A DNA stretch of 64,000 nt. Source: Chiayiivirga flava (GTDB taxonomy: Bacteria; Pseudomonadota; Gammaproteobacteria; Xanthomonadales; Xanthomonadaceae). Below the pieces are notes generated by a model. That model was not told where the DNA came from, did no database searches, and worked only from the letters and a program-made list of their open reading frames with translations. The stretch covers positions 137,818 through 201,817 of the forward strand of contig NZ_JACHHP010000005.1 in assembly GCF_014202825.1 (NCBI RefSeq). The letters are read 5' to 3'. The position numbers and the translations under genes were made by a program. Positions 54,937 to 64,000 of this stretch are shown piece by piece; the stretch's first letter is position 1; every line of letters begins with the position of its first letter.

Positions 54937-55656
54937 TCAGGCCGCGCCGGCGGCCTTGCGCCACTCCATGATCAGGAAGTTCGGCACGCGGCGATACCGC
55001 CGCGCCTTGTCGTCGTCCACGCCCACGGGCGCGGGCTCGGAGAAGTGCCGCAATTCGAAGCCCGCGTCGAGCAGGCCGCCGAGATAGGCCTGCATCGGAC
55101 GGTGCCAGTTCTCGATCCGGATGCCGCGCCATTGCGCAGGAATCGGGCGCTCGTCGAGATAGTGGTCGATGCAGAAGCGGCGCGAACCGTCGGGCTCGCG
55201 CGACCAGCCCTGGTCGACCGAGGCGGTGTTGAAGCTCTGCAGGTTCGCGATCAGGAAGCTGCCGCCGGGGCGCAGGACGCGGTGCGCCTGCGCGAACGCG
55301 CGCGTGAGGTCGGGAATGTCGATCAGCGACAGGTACGCCACCGCCAGATCGACCGCGCCGTCGTCCAGCGACAGGCATTCGGCGCGTTCGACGCGATAGT
55401 CGCCGGCCGGATCGCGCTGCCGGGCACGCGCGACCAGCGCCGCGGTCGGATCGATGCCGACGGTCGCGACCCCCAGCGTCTGCAGCATCCGGCAGAAGCG
55501 TCCCTCGCCGCAGCCGATGTCGACCGCATCGCGGAATCCGCGCCCGGCCACGCGCGCGAGCATCGGCGCATCGAGCACGTGGCGACGGCCCCAGTCGCCA
55601 TCGCTACCGATGACATCGATCCACGCCTGCGCCGACGCATCCCACCCGTGCGACAT
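54937..55656 (-). CDS. SAM-dependent methyltransferase
   Basis: A 239-residue class I methyltransferase. SAM motif I is DIGCGEGRF near 47-55, followed by VGIDPTAALV (acidic end of strand 2) and DLAVAYLSLID, then LRPGGSFLIANLQSF. The substrate is not known. The ATG at 55656 starts MSHGWDASAQAW. It ends 18 bases from the converging FabR-like gene and is divergent from the peptidase gene at 55776. Confidence 0.9.
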   Translation of the reverse strand: MSHGWDASAQAWIDVIGSDGDWGRRHVLDAPMLARVAGRGFRDAVDIGCGEGRFCRMLQTLGVATVGIDPTAALVARARQRDPAGDYRVERAECLSLDDGAVDLAVAYLSLIDIPDLTRAFAQAHRVLRPGGSFLIANLQSFNTASVDQGWSREPDGSRRFCIDHYLDERPIPAQWRGIRIENWHRPMQAYLGGLLDAGFELRHFSEPAPVGVDDDKARRYRRVPNFLIMEWRKAAGAA

Positions 55657-55775
55657 CCTGCTCTCTCCGGCGATGACGAGCGGGCCACCGCGCTAAGATC
55701 CGCATCTTGCCACGCGCAGCCGCGACGGACGTCGCCGCGCCCACGCAACCGCCCTCCACGCCAGCGAACACATCG

Positions 55776-56699
55776 ATGACAGCCTCCGCAACCTATCCGA
55801 TCGGCATCCCCGGCACCGCGTGGGGCGAGCCGGAAAAAGCACAGTGGCGCGCGCGCCAGCGCCGGCAGCGCAGCTACGCCGACGACGTGGTCGCGGCCAT
55901 CGACCGGCTGCGCACGGATTTCGACGTGCTGCAGTACGGCGAACTCGACTATCCGCCCGACGGCCGCTTTCCGCTGTTCGCGCTGCGCACGCGCGCCTGG
56001 CGCGACGATCTGCCGTGCGCGCTCGTGACCGGCGGCGTACACGGCTACGAGACCAGCGGCGTGTTCGGCGCGCTGCAGTTCGCCGAGCGCCACGGCGGCG
56101 ACTTCGACGGCCGCATCAACCTGCTCGTGGCGCCGTGCGTGAGCCCGTGGGCGTACGAACGGATCCACCGCTGGAACCCGCATGCCATCGATCCGAACCG
56201 GTCGTTCCGCGCCGACAGCCCGGCGGCGGAGTCGGCGGCGCTGCTGCAGCTGATCGCACCGTTGCGCGGGCGCTTCCTCGTGCACGTCGACCTGCACGAA
56301 ACCACCGACACCGACGAAACCGAATTCCGCCCCGCGCTCGCGGCGCGCGACGGCAAACCGTTCCAACCGGACGGCATCCCGGACGGGTTCTATCTGGTGG
56401 ACGATGCCGACAATCCGCAGCCCGCGTTCCAGCAGGCGATCATCGCCGCCGTGCAAAAGGTGACGCATATCGCGCCGGCGGACGCGCGCGGCGAGATCAT
56501 CGGCTCGCCGGTGGTGGCGCCGGGTGTCATCGAATACGCCTTCGTGCCGCTCGGCCTGTGTGCCGGCATCACCGGCGCGCGCTACACCACCACCACCGAG
56601 GTCTACCCGGACAGCCCGCGCGCCACGCCCGAGCAATGCAACGCGGCGCAGGTGGCGGCGGTGCGCGCCGGCATCGGGTTCGCTTTGCAGCACGCGTAG
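55776..56699 (+). CDS. M14-type zinc carboxypeptidase-like protein
   Basis: A 307-residue protein with the M14 metal site: His89 and Glu92 (GGVHGYETSG), a later His in LVHVDLHET (170-174), and a candidate catalytic Glu in TTTTEVYPDS near 272. The conserved PNRSFRADSPAAES follows. No signal peptide, so cytoplasmic. It may cleave peptides or deacylate a small metabolite. The ATG at 55776 is chosen. The remnant of katG lies just beyond its end. Confidence 0.87.
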   Translation: MTASATYPIGIPGTAWGEPEKAQWRARQRRQRSYADDVVAAIDRLRTDFDVLQYGELDYPPDGRFPLFALRTRAWRDDLPCALVTGGVHGYETSGVFGALQFAERHGGDFDGRINLLVAPCVSPWAYERIHRWNPHAIDPNRSFRADSPAAESAALLQLIAPLRGRFLVHVDLHETTDTDETEFRPALAARDGKPFQPDGIPDGFYLVDDADNPQPAFQQAIIAAVQKVTHIAPADARGEIIGSPVVAPGVIEYAFVPLGLCAGITGARYTTTTEVYPDSPRATPEQCNAAQVAAVRAGIGFALQHA

Positions 56700-56753
56700 C
56701 ATCGGATGCCGCAGTGCCGCTGCGGCGGCTCTGCGGCAAAACGCACGCGCTCC

Positions 56754-57965
<1,212 letters not shown>

Positions 57966-58247
57966 TTCGGCTCCTCGCTGCGCGCCTGAAGGCCGCAGCA
58001 TGCTGGACATCGGATCGATGGCTGCGGCCGCGGCGTCGGCACAACGGCACGTTCAGGGGGCCGGGCTGGCCGCTCGTGTCGACGATATGGTGCCGATCCG
58101 CTGCGATCAAAGTGCCCGGCCGGACTCTAACCCGACACAGTCCGATGCGGGATCATCCGCAACATCCGAAGCCCTCGGCCGGGCCGCACCGGGAGCTGCA
58201 TCACGGCCACGCGCGCTCGCCCGGATAGTGCAGGCGGACGCATCCGG

Positions 58248-59783
58248 TCATGGCAATGTGCCGCAGTCTCCGACCGACGCATCGGTGCACGATAACGGCG
58301 TGCGCCCCGGCCGCGGCTCCACGTCGAACACCACGCGCCCCTGGAACGGCGTTCCCCGCGCCACCGCACGGTACCCGCGCGCCGCGATGCGCTGGCGGAT
58401 GTCGTCCCAGCGCTCCTGCCTGGCGATCCAGATCGCACCGGGATCCTCTTCCGAGAGTTCGAGCGCGAGGTCCTCGTCGAAGCGCGGATTGAAGCGGCTC
58501 TGCGCGAGCGGTTCGAGCGAGATCTTCTCGATCTCGGCATCGAGGTGCAGGTTGAGGCCATAGCGCGCCATGTCTTCGACGAACAGCACCACCGTCACCG
58601 GGCGAACCGCGCGTTCGCGGATCGCATCGGCCCAGGCGCCGGCGTCCTTGTGCGTGGGCCATGCGGCTGCGGCGAGGCGTATCGCGGTGTAGAGCAGCAC
58701 GACGAGCACGAGCCAGCGCGTCCGCGGCCAGGGCAACGAGGCGGCCCGCCACTGGCGCGCGACGATCACCGCCATCGGTACGAACAGCGGCAGGATGTAG
58801 AGCGGCATGCGCGACTGTGCGAGGCAGAACACCAGCAGGGGCAGCATCACCCACAGTGCGAGCAGCAGATCCGGCGCCCCTTCGATCCGCGCCGCGGGTG
58901 TGCGCCACGCACGCACCTGCGCCGGCAGCCCGCGCACCCAGCGCAGCAGCAGCCGCGTCCACGGCAGCGTGCCCAGCAGCACGGTGGCACCGTAGACCGT
59001 GAGCCAGCCGTACCACTCGCCGTGGCGGTCGAACCGATCGCTGGCGAAGCGTCCGACCACTTCCGCGCCGACGAAATACTCCAGCAGGCCGGGCTGGCCG
59101 ATGACGACGACGAGGTACCACGGCAAAGCGACCGCGAGAAAAATGAGTGCCCCCGACGCGAACGCCAGGCGACCCGGCCGCGGCGGTGGTGGCGAAAGGA
59201 CTTCGAATGCGGCGACCGCGAGCAGCGGCAGCAGCGCCGGCGGGCCCTTGGTCATGAACGCCACGGCGAACGCGAACCACATCAGCGCGATCCACCGGCG
59301 CGCGGCGCCGACCGGCCCGAAGCGCGCCTCCACGTAGGCAGCCATCGCCAGCGTCTGTGCCGCGGCGAGGATGAAATCGGTGGTGATGATCTGCGACGAA
59401 AATGCCGGCACGAACATCGTCGCGTAGGCGAGCGCGGCCATGCCGTGCGCTCCCGGCGCGAGCCGGCGCCCGACGCGCCAGGCCAGATACACGCAGGCAA
59501 GGTATGCGCACGCGATCGGCAACCGTGCCGCCCACGGGTTGCGCCCGAACAGGCCCATGCTCGCGGCGATGGCCCAGTACGTGACCGGCGGCTTGGTCCA
59601 GTGGCCGACATCGACGTTGCGGCGCGGATGCAACCAGTCGCCACTGTCGAGCATGTTGAGTGCGACGTTGGTGTAACGGCCTTCGTCCGGATCCCAGATG
59701 GCGCGCGTACCGAGGAAGCCGAGGCCAAGCAGCAGCGCCACGAGGGCCACCAGGGCGGCGGGATTGCGCCAGCGGAGCGTCAC
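58248..59783 (-). CDS. GT39-type (ArnT-like) membrane glycosyltransferase
   Basis: A 511-residue GT-C glycosyltransferase with about eleven membrane helices. The signature DPDEGRY (31-37) follows the first helix and carries the acidic catalytic residues. VGHWTKPPVTYW and FMTKGPPALLPLL are typical of the PMT/ArnT group, which uses polyprenyl-phosphate sugars to modify lipids or proteins in the periplasm. The specific sugar and acceptor are unknown. The start is GTG at 59783 with GAGG upstream. It is divergent from the response regulator gene. Confidence 0.9.
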   Translation of the reverse strand: MTLRWRNPAALVALVALLLGLGFLGTRAIWDPDEGRYTNVALNMLDSGDWLHPRRNVDVGHWTKPPVTYWAIAASMGLFGRNPWAARLPIACAYLACVYLAWRVGRRLAPGAHGMAALAYATMFVPAFSSQIITTDFILAAAQTLAMAAYVEARFGPVGAARRWIALMWFAFAVAFMTKGPPALLPLLAVAAFEVLSPPPPRPGRLAFASGALIFLAVALPWYLVVVIGQPGLLEYFVGAEVVGRFASDRFDRHGEWYGWLTVYGATVLLGTLPWTRLLLRWVRGLPAQVRAWRTPAARIEGAPDLLLALWVMLPLLVFCLAQSRMPLYILPLFVPMAVIVARQWRAASLPWPRTRWLVLVVLLYTAIRLAAAAWPTHKDAGAWADAIRERAVRPVTVVLFVEDMARYGLNLHLDAEIEKISLEPLAQSRFNPRFDEDLALELSEEDPGAIWIARQERWDDIRQRIAARGYRAVARGTPFQGRVVFDVEPRPGRTPLSCTDASVGDCGTLP

Positions 59784-60022
59784 GCGTTTGCCTCGTCGGT
59801 CGGAAGTCGTCGGATGGGCGGTGCGCGAACGCGTGCGCCGCCGGCAGCGCACGTTGTCCTGCCGCGTGTCGGAACCGCGTCGGAAACCTGTCGCCCCGGC
59901 GTTAAACCGCGCGTTCCGGCGTGGGCGGCGCGATCGCGAATTGACGCCGGGCGGCCGCAGGTCTAGCGTCGGCCGCACCGGCACGCCCGCGCCGGGCGGA
60001 TGCCCCGGCAGCGCAGGCGACC

Positions 60023-60730
60023 GTGGTGCCGACCCTGCAGGCCGCCGACGTGAAGCTGCTGATCATCGAAGACAACCACAGCCTCGTGGCGAACCTGTTC
60101 CAGTATTTCGAAGGCCGCGGCCACGTGCTGGACGCAGCGCCCGACGGCCTCACCGGCCTGCACCTCGCCGTCACGCACGACTACGACGCCATCGTGCTCG
60201 ACTGGGGCCTGCCGCGGCTGGACGGCCCGACGCTGGTGCGCAAGCTCCGGCACGAGGCGCAGCGCGGCACGCCCGTGATCATGCTCACCGCGCGCGACGA
60301 ACTGCCCGACAAGATCGCCGGCTTCCGCGCCGGCGCCGACGATTACCTCACCAAGCCGTTCGAGCTGCCCGAGCTCGAAGTGCGGCTGGAAGCGCTGATC
60401 GCACGCGCCAACGGGTCGCGCCGCCGCACGCGCGCCCTGTCGGTCGCCGACCTCGCGCTCGATCTGTCGACGCTCGAAGTCACGCGCGCAGGCCGCGCGA
60501 TCAAGCTCTACCCGGCCTGCCGCAAGGTGCTGGAAGTGCTGCTGCGTGCCTGCCCCGCGGTGGTGACGCGCGAAACCCTGCAGGAGGCGCTGTGGGGCGA
60601 CGCGGCGCCCGATTCCGACCTGCTGCGCTCGCACGTCTACGAACTGCGGCGCGCGGTCGACGGGCCGTTCGAGCACAAGCTGATCCAGACCGTGCCGCGC
60701 GTCGGCTACCGCATGGTCGCGCCGACGTAG
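60023..60730 (+). CDS. OmpR-type response regulator
   Basis: A 235-residue transcription regulator. The receiver domain has the acidic pocket IIEDN, the phosphorylated Asp60 (IVLDWGLPRLDG), and Lys111 (LTKPFEL). The C-terminal winged-helix DNA-binding domain ends TVPRVGYRMVAPT. Its helix 3 region is SDLLRSHVYELRRAV. The start is GTG at 60023; GTG at 60050 would place VKLLIIEDN first, as in most relatives. Its kinase follows 34 bases downstream. Confidence 0.93.
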   Translation: MVPTLQAADVKLLIIEDNHSLVANLFQYFEGRGHVLDAAPDGLTGLHLAVTHDYDAIVLDWGLPRLDGPTLVRKLRHEAQRGTPVIMLTARDELPDKIAGFRAGADDYLTKPFELPELEVRLEALIARANGSRRRTRALSVADLALDLSTLEVTRAGRAIKLYPACRKVLEVLLRACPAVVTRETLQEALWGDAAPDSDLLRSHVYELRRAVDGPFEHKLIQTVPRVGYRMVAPT

Positions 60731-60764
60731 TGCGCGACGGCACGCTGCAACCGGAGGCCTGCGC

Positions 60765-62054
60765 ATGATCCGCAGCACCTTGCGCTCCCGCATCGCGGCG
60801 AGCCTGTTCGTGTACTCGCTGGTGCTGGCCGCGGCGGTGCTGTCGCTCGGCTACCTGGTCAATGAAGACGTGGAAGCCGTGATCTGGGCCGCGGTCCTCG
60901 AACCTGCGATGGAACGGCACCTCGCGGCCGAAGGGCGGCTGGAGACGCCGCGCGTGTCCGGTCGCATCGGCACGTTTTCGGTGCGCACTGCGGCACCGTG
61001 GCCCACCGACGTGCCGGGCGATCTGCGCACGCTCGAACCGGGCTTCCACGACGAGATCCGGATGGCCGGACGCGAAGCGGCGGTGCTGGTGCGCGACGGG
61101 GCCGGCTGGCGCGATTTCGTCGTGGTCGACATCACCGACCTTGAGAGCGCGGAACGCTCGTTCGCGGCGCTGCTGCTCGGCGGTGCGCTCGTGGCAGCGC
61201 TGCTGCTGGTGTGGACGGTGCACTGGCTCGCCGGCCGGCTGGTGCGGCCCGTGTCGCAACTCGCGCGCGCGGTGGACGCACTCGACCCGGGCGCCGGCAT
61301 GCTGCGCCTTCCGCTGCCGTCGGCGCCCGCCGACGAAGTCGCCGTGATCGGCGGTGCGATCAACCGCCTGCTCGACCGCATCAACGGTTTCGTCAACCGC
61401 GAACGCCGATTCATCGGCACCGTGAGCCACGAACTGCGCACACCGATCGCGGTGATCGCCGGCGCCGCGGACGTGGCTGCCTCCCAGGCCGACCTGCCGC
61501 CGGCGGCGATGAAACCGCTGCAGCGTATCCGCCGCGCGACGCGCGACATCGATCACCTCATCACCACGCTCCTGCTGCTGGCGAAATCGCCGGAGCGCCT
61601 GCTCGAAAGCGCCACCACCTTCCGCCTCGACGAGCTGGTGCGCGACGTGGTGTCGGATCACGCGCACCTCACGCGCTCGCGCTCGCTGGAGCTGGCGGTG
61701 GACGCGCTACCGCCGACGTGGGTCCACACCGCCGAACGCATCGCGCAGATCGCCATCTCGAACCTCGTGCGCAACGCGATCGAACACAGCGACCTGGGCA
61801 CGGTCCGCGTCGGACTGAGCGAGGCGGGCGTGGTGTCGATCCAGGACCCCGGCCACGGCATGGCGGCCGACGACGTCAGCCGCCTGTTCACCGCGCTCGC
61901 ACGGCGCGGCGACGACGTCACCGCGCACGGCATCGGGCTTGAACTGATCGCACGCATCTGCGAGCACCTGGGCTGGACGCTCGACCTGCAGGCGCAGGAC
62001 GCCGGCACGCGCGCGGTGCTGGACCTCGGCGACTCGCGCGTGCCGGCTCCCTGA
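60765..62054 (+). CDS. Sensor histidine kinase of a two-component system
   Basis: A 429-residue membrane kinase. Two membrane helices (about 10-32 and 132-158) border a periplasmic sensing region of about 100 residues. HAMP-like residues follow (160-210). The phospho-accepting His222 is in FIGTVSHELRTPIAVI. The N-box NLVRNAIEHS and QDPGHGM (G1) lie in the ATPase domain. The signal sensed is unknown. It follows the response regulator, forming one unit. The end of the gene overlaps a set of hairpins (62051-62113). Confidence 0.92.
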   Translation: MIRSTLRSRIAASLFVYSLVLAAAVLSLGYLVNEDVEAVIWAAVLEPAMERHLAAEGRLETPRVSGRIGTFSVRTAAPWPTDVPGDLRTLEPGFHDEIRMAGREAAVLVRDGAGWRDFVVVDITDLESAERSFAALLLGGALVAALLLVWTVHWLAGRLVRPVSQLARAVDALDPGAGMLRLPLPSAPADEVAVIGGAINRLLDRINGFVNRERRFIGTVSHELRTPIAVIAGAADVAASQADLPPAAMKPLQRIRRATRDIDHLITTLLLLAKSPERLLESATTFRLDELVRDVVSDHAHLTRSRSLELAVDALPPTWVHTAERIAQIAISNLVRNAIEHSDLGTVRVGLSEAGVVSIQDPGHGMAADDVSRLFTALARRGDDVTAHGIGLELIARICEHLGWTLDLQAQDAGTRAVLDLGDSRVPAP

Positions 62055-62113
62055 CGAGCGGCCAACGCGTCGTCAGCGCGGGCTCACCCCCGCGTCGCCC
62101 GAAGGCGTCTTTT
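62051..62113 (+). terminator. Double hairpin after the kinase gene
   Basis: CTGACGA (62051-62057) pairs with TCGTCAG (62070-62076). CGCGGG (62077-62082) pairs with CCCGCG (62089-62094). A CGCC, CGAA, GGCG element then runs into TCTTTT at 62108-62113. The combination after the stop of the kinase gene, facing the beta-helix gene, suggests a terminator. Confidence 0.5.
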
Positions 62114-62121
62114 CCGCGCTC

Positions 62122-63711
62122 TCAATCCTCGAAGCCGTCGGCGAACAACCCATCGGCACCGAACTCGTGCGCGCCGATGTCGATGCGCACGCTGCCGTTG
62201 CCGTCGCCATCGAAGCGGCGCACGAGACCGGCCACATCGAACTCGGTCGCGTTCCAGGCGTTGTCGCCGGCATCGATCGCGGGCGAACCGTCCCGAACGC
62301 GCAGCGCGCCACCGGATGCGAAGCGCGGGTTTGCGCTCAGGTTGCCGCCCCCGTCGACGAGAAAGCCCGCCGGAAACGGATTGCCTTCGTCGTAGACGAC
62401 ACCGGGCTGCGCCAGCCCGCCTTCGAGCAGGCTGTCGGCGATTTCGACACGGTGCCCCGTCGGCACCTGGTAGCCGTAGTAATCGCCGTAGATCGTGTTG
62501 CCGCCGGGGAAGTCTTCCTCGGTGGCCGTATTGCCCCAGAACAGGCTGTTGCGGATGCGCGCAATCACCGGTGTGTCGCCGGTGCTGAACAGCACGCCGC
62601 CGAGGCGAGCACGGTTTCCGGAGGCCGTGACGTTGATGAATTCGATGACGGCGTCGCCGCCGTCGGACCCGTTGTACGCGACGCCGCCCTCGCCGTTCGC
62701 CACATTGCCGCTGAAGGTGCTGTTGTAGACCCGCACCACCGAAGAACCGCTGAAGTCGCCGTACTGACGGATCGCGCCGCCGTCGGCGAAGAACGGGTCC
62801 GTCGCCTCGGCGCGGTTGCCGACGAACTGGCCGCGATCGACCACCACGTCCGCGTCGGAGCGCACATACAGCGCACCGCCGGTACCGCCCGCGTTGCCAT
62901 CGAACCGCACATCCTCCAGATGCACCGTGCGCGGTCCCTGCAGGCCATCGACGTGCAGCGCACCGCCTTCGCCGTCGCTGAGGTTGTTGCGGAACAGCAC
63001 GTTCTCGAAGCGCATGTCGGACGGCGCCTCGCCGCCGTGGATCGCGAAACCGCCGGCACGCTCGCTTGCGTAGTTGCCGCGGAACTCGACGTTGGCGAGC
63101 GTGGGACTGCATGCGGCGATGGCGCTGGCCACGCAGCGGCCGCCACCGCCCCAGGTCTGCGGCAGGCCGACGCCATCGGCCTTGCCCGCGGTCACGACGA
63201 CACCGTCGAGGCGCGTGTCCGGGCCGAACGGCACGTCATCGGCCGTGGTATCGAACAGCACCACGTGAAACGCGTTGTCGCCAACGATGTCGTCGGCGTG
63301 TTGCACGATGCCGTCGGCATCGACGCCGTCGTTGCCGTCGAGATCGCCGCTGAGCACGGTGCGGTTCACGCCCGGATCGCGCGCCTCGCGGACCAGCTCG
63401 TTGCCGGCGAAACCGCCGTAGATGCGCGTGCCGGGCCGGATCATGAACGCGGTGTTGCGCACATCGCCGGGGCTGTTCGGCGGCGGCACGTAGACCCCCC
63501 GCGCCACCCAGATTTCCGCGCCCGGCGCCGCGGCCAGTGCCACGTCCAGGCGCGTGTACGCATCGCTCCACGAGGTGCCGTCGTTCGCGCCGGACGCGGA
63601 CGCGTCCACGCGAACGACGGGCGTGCCGGCGTGCGCGGGCACAATGCCGACCAGGGCAGCGGCGGCGAGGGAGCGGAAGGCCAGAGGAAAAACGCGTCGG
63701 GGTGTTGTCAT
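62122..63711 (-). CDS. Secreted right-handed beta-helix protein with FADGFE tail
   Basis: A 529-residue secreted protein: signal peptide 1-28 (LAFRSLAAAALVGIVPAHA), then a start typical of polymorphic-repeat beta-helix proteins (VVRVDASASGANDGTSWSDAYTRLDVALAAA). Repeated rungs with NN, GG and FxGN patterns follow (VEFRGNYASERAGG, FRNNLSDGEGGAL, FDGNAGGTGGAL, FVGNRAEA). It ends with the 'choice-of-anchor' style stretch DGSPAIDAGDNAW and IDIGAHEFGADGLFADGFED. A surface or outer-membrane location is likely. The ATG at 63711 starts the signal peptide. The far end of the window (63712-64000) has no certain gene. Confidence 0.88.
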   Translation of the reverse strand: MTTPRRVFPLAFRSLAAAALVGIVPAHAGTPVVRVDASASGANDGTSWSDAYTRLDVALAAAPGAEIWVARGVYVPPPNSPGDVRNTAFMIRPGTRIYGGFAGNELVREARDPGVNRTVLSGDLDGNDGVDADGIVQHADDIVGDNAFHVVLFDTTADDVPFGPDTRLDGVVVTAGKADGVGLPQTWGGGGRCVASAIAACSPTLANVEFRGNYASERAGGFAIHGGEAPSDMRFENVLFRNNLSDGEGGALHVDGLQGPRTVHLEDVRFDGNAGGTGGALYVRSDADVVVDRGQFVGNRAEATDPFFADGGAIRQYGDFSGSSVVRVYNSTFSGNVANGEGGVAYNGSDGGDAVIEFINVTASGNRARLGGVLFSTGDTPVIARIRNSLFWGNTATEEDFPGGNTIYGDYYGYQVPTGHRVEIADSLLEGGLAQPGVVYDEGNPFPAGFLVDGGGNLSANPRFASGGALRVRDGSPAIDAGDNAWNATEFDVAGLVRRFDGDGNGSVRIDIGAHEFGADGLFADGFED

Positions 63712-64000
63712 GGTGGGTTCCTGTTGATGTCGACGATGCAGCGCGGCGATGCCACCCTCACGTCAACAGCAAACCGGCACGATTCCGGACATGCCCGATC
63801 CGGATCGCAGACAGCCCGGGGCCACCTGCACCCGCGACACCCTCCTGCGCCGGCCGCGCGGCCACCCTCCGGACATCGCCGCCCCGCGCCGCGCCAGGGA
63901 AACGCTGGCCGAGGCGCTGAGCCGGTTCCGCGACATTCCACGCATGGTCAGGCACGCATCGTCTTTCGGGAGCCCCGTCCATGCACACGCGATCGCCCTG

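Noticed and set aside
63791-64000. Plus-strand frame from ATG 63791 running off the window end
   Set aside because: Proline/arginine-rich with no domain and no ribosome site. A second ATG at 63981 with CGGGAG upstream may begin a real gene, but only six codons are visible.

Overview
The window is a GC-rich (roughly 68-70%), densely coded chromosomal segment. The gene set suggests a gammaproteobacterium of the Xanthomonadales/Lysobacterales: a pyruvate dehydrogenase E2/E3 pair in which E3 carries its own lipoyl domain, an extended TrpS, plant-type GshA, a three-domain monothiol glutaredoxin, and paired palindromic repeats between genes. This assignment is inference; there is no rRNA or other taxonomic marker. 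I see no tRNA, rRNA, CRISPR array, prophage, transposase or integrase.

Layout. 1-7.4 kb: trpS, a secreted protein, then lpdA, a GNAT-nitrilase fusion and aceF on the minus strand. 7.9-16 kb: a small secreted protein, an ABC ATPase with a giant permease/M1-peptidase fusion, an amidohydrolase and an overlapping LytS-type kinase gene. 16-19 kb: a DUF2884-type protein, a zinc-peptidase-like secreted protein and a phosphoribosyltransferase. 19.4-26.2 kb: a complete urate-to-glyoxylate pathway (puuD, uraH, uraD, puuE, alc, allA) with a MASE2-GGDEF diguanylate cyclase inside it. 26-36 kb: alcohol dehydrogenase, ECF sigma factor with a coupled membrane protein, NRDE protein, a frameshifted glyoxalase-fold gene, a QEGLA/DUF1704 metalloprotein, rsgA, alaA, a GDSL hydrolase and grxD. 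36-49 kb: lipoprotein, YecA/SEC-C protein, gshA, CPXCG protein, PQQ-type sugar dehydrogenase with a hydroxyacid dehydrogenase, a delta-60 repeat protein, rsuA, rsmC, an EamA exporter, a secreted protein, a glycosyltransferase-like gene and a YrbL-like gene. 49-57 kb: a ferritin-like/4Fe-4S/CDGSH fusion, an LprI-like protein, a desaturase plus ferredoxin reductase pair facing a FabR-like repressor, a methyltransferase, an M14 peptidase and a decayed katG tail. 57-64 kb: an extradiol dioxygenase, a GT39 glycosyltransferase, an OmpR-type two-component system and a beta-helix secreted protein.

How the genes work together. The clearest unit is purine breakdown: PuuD oxidises urate, UraH and UraD give allantoin, PuuE gives allantoate, Alc gives ureidoglycolate, and AllA releases glyoxylate and urea. 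The second is unsaturated fatty-acid control: the reductase and desaturase genes are translationally coupled and share a divergent promoter region, holding a 14-bp perfect palindrome, with a FabR/DesT-like repressor. The third is pyruvate oxidation (E2 and E3; E1 is outside the window).

The most notable non-coding structure is a set of interspersed repeats: hairpins of the GTCATTCCCGC and GTCCCGGCG types, and six loci of a GGGAGAAGG-type repeat, four of which are inverted pairs resembling REP doublets. A 38-bp tandem repeat begins inside the last codons of the LytS-type kinase. Two unrelated secreted proteins end in the same FADGFE tail.
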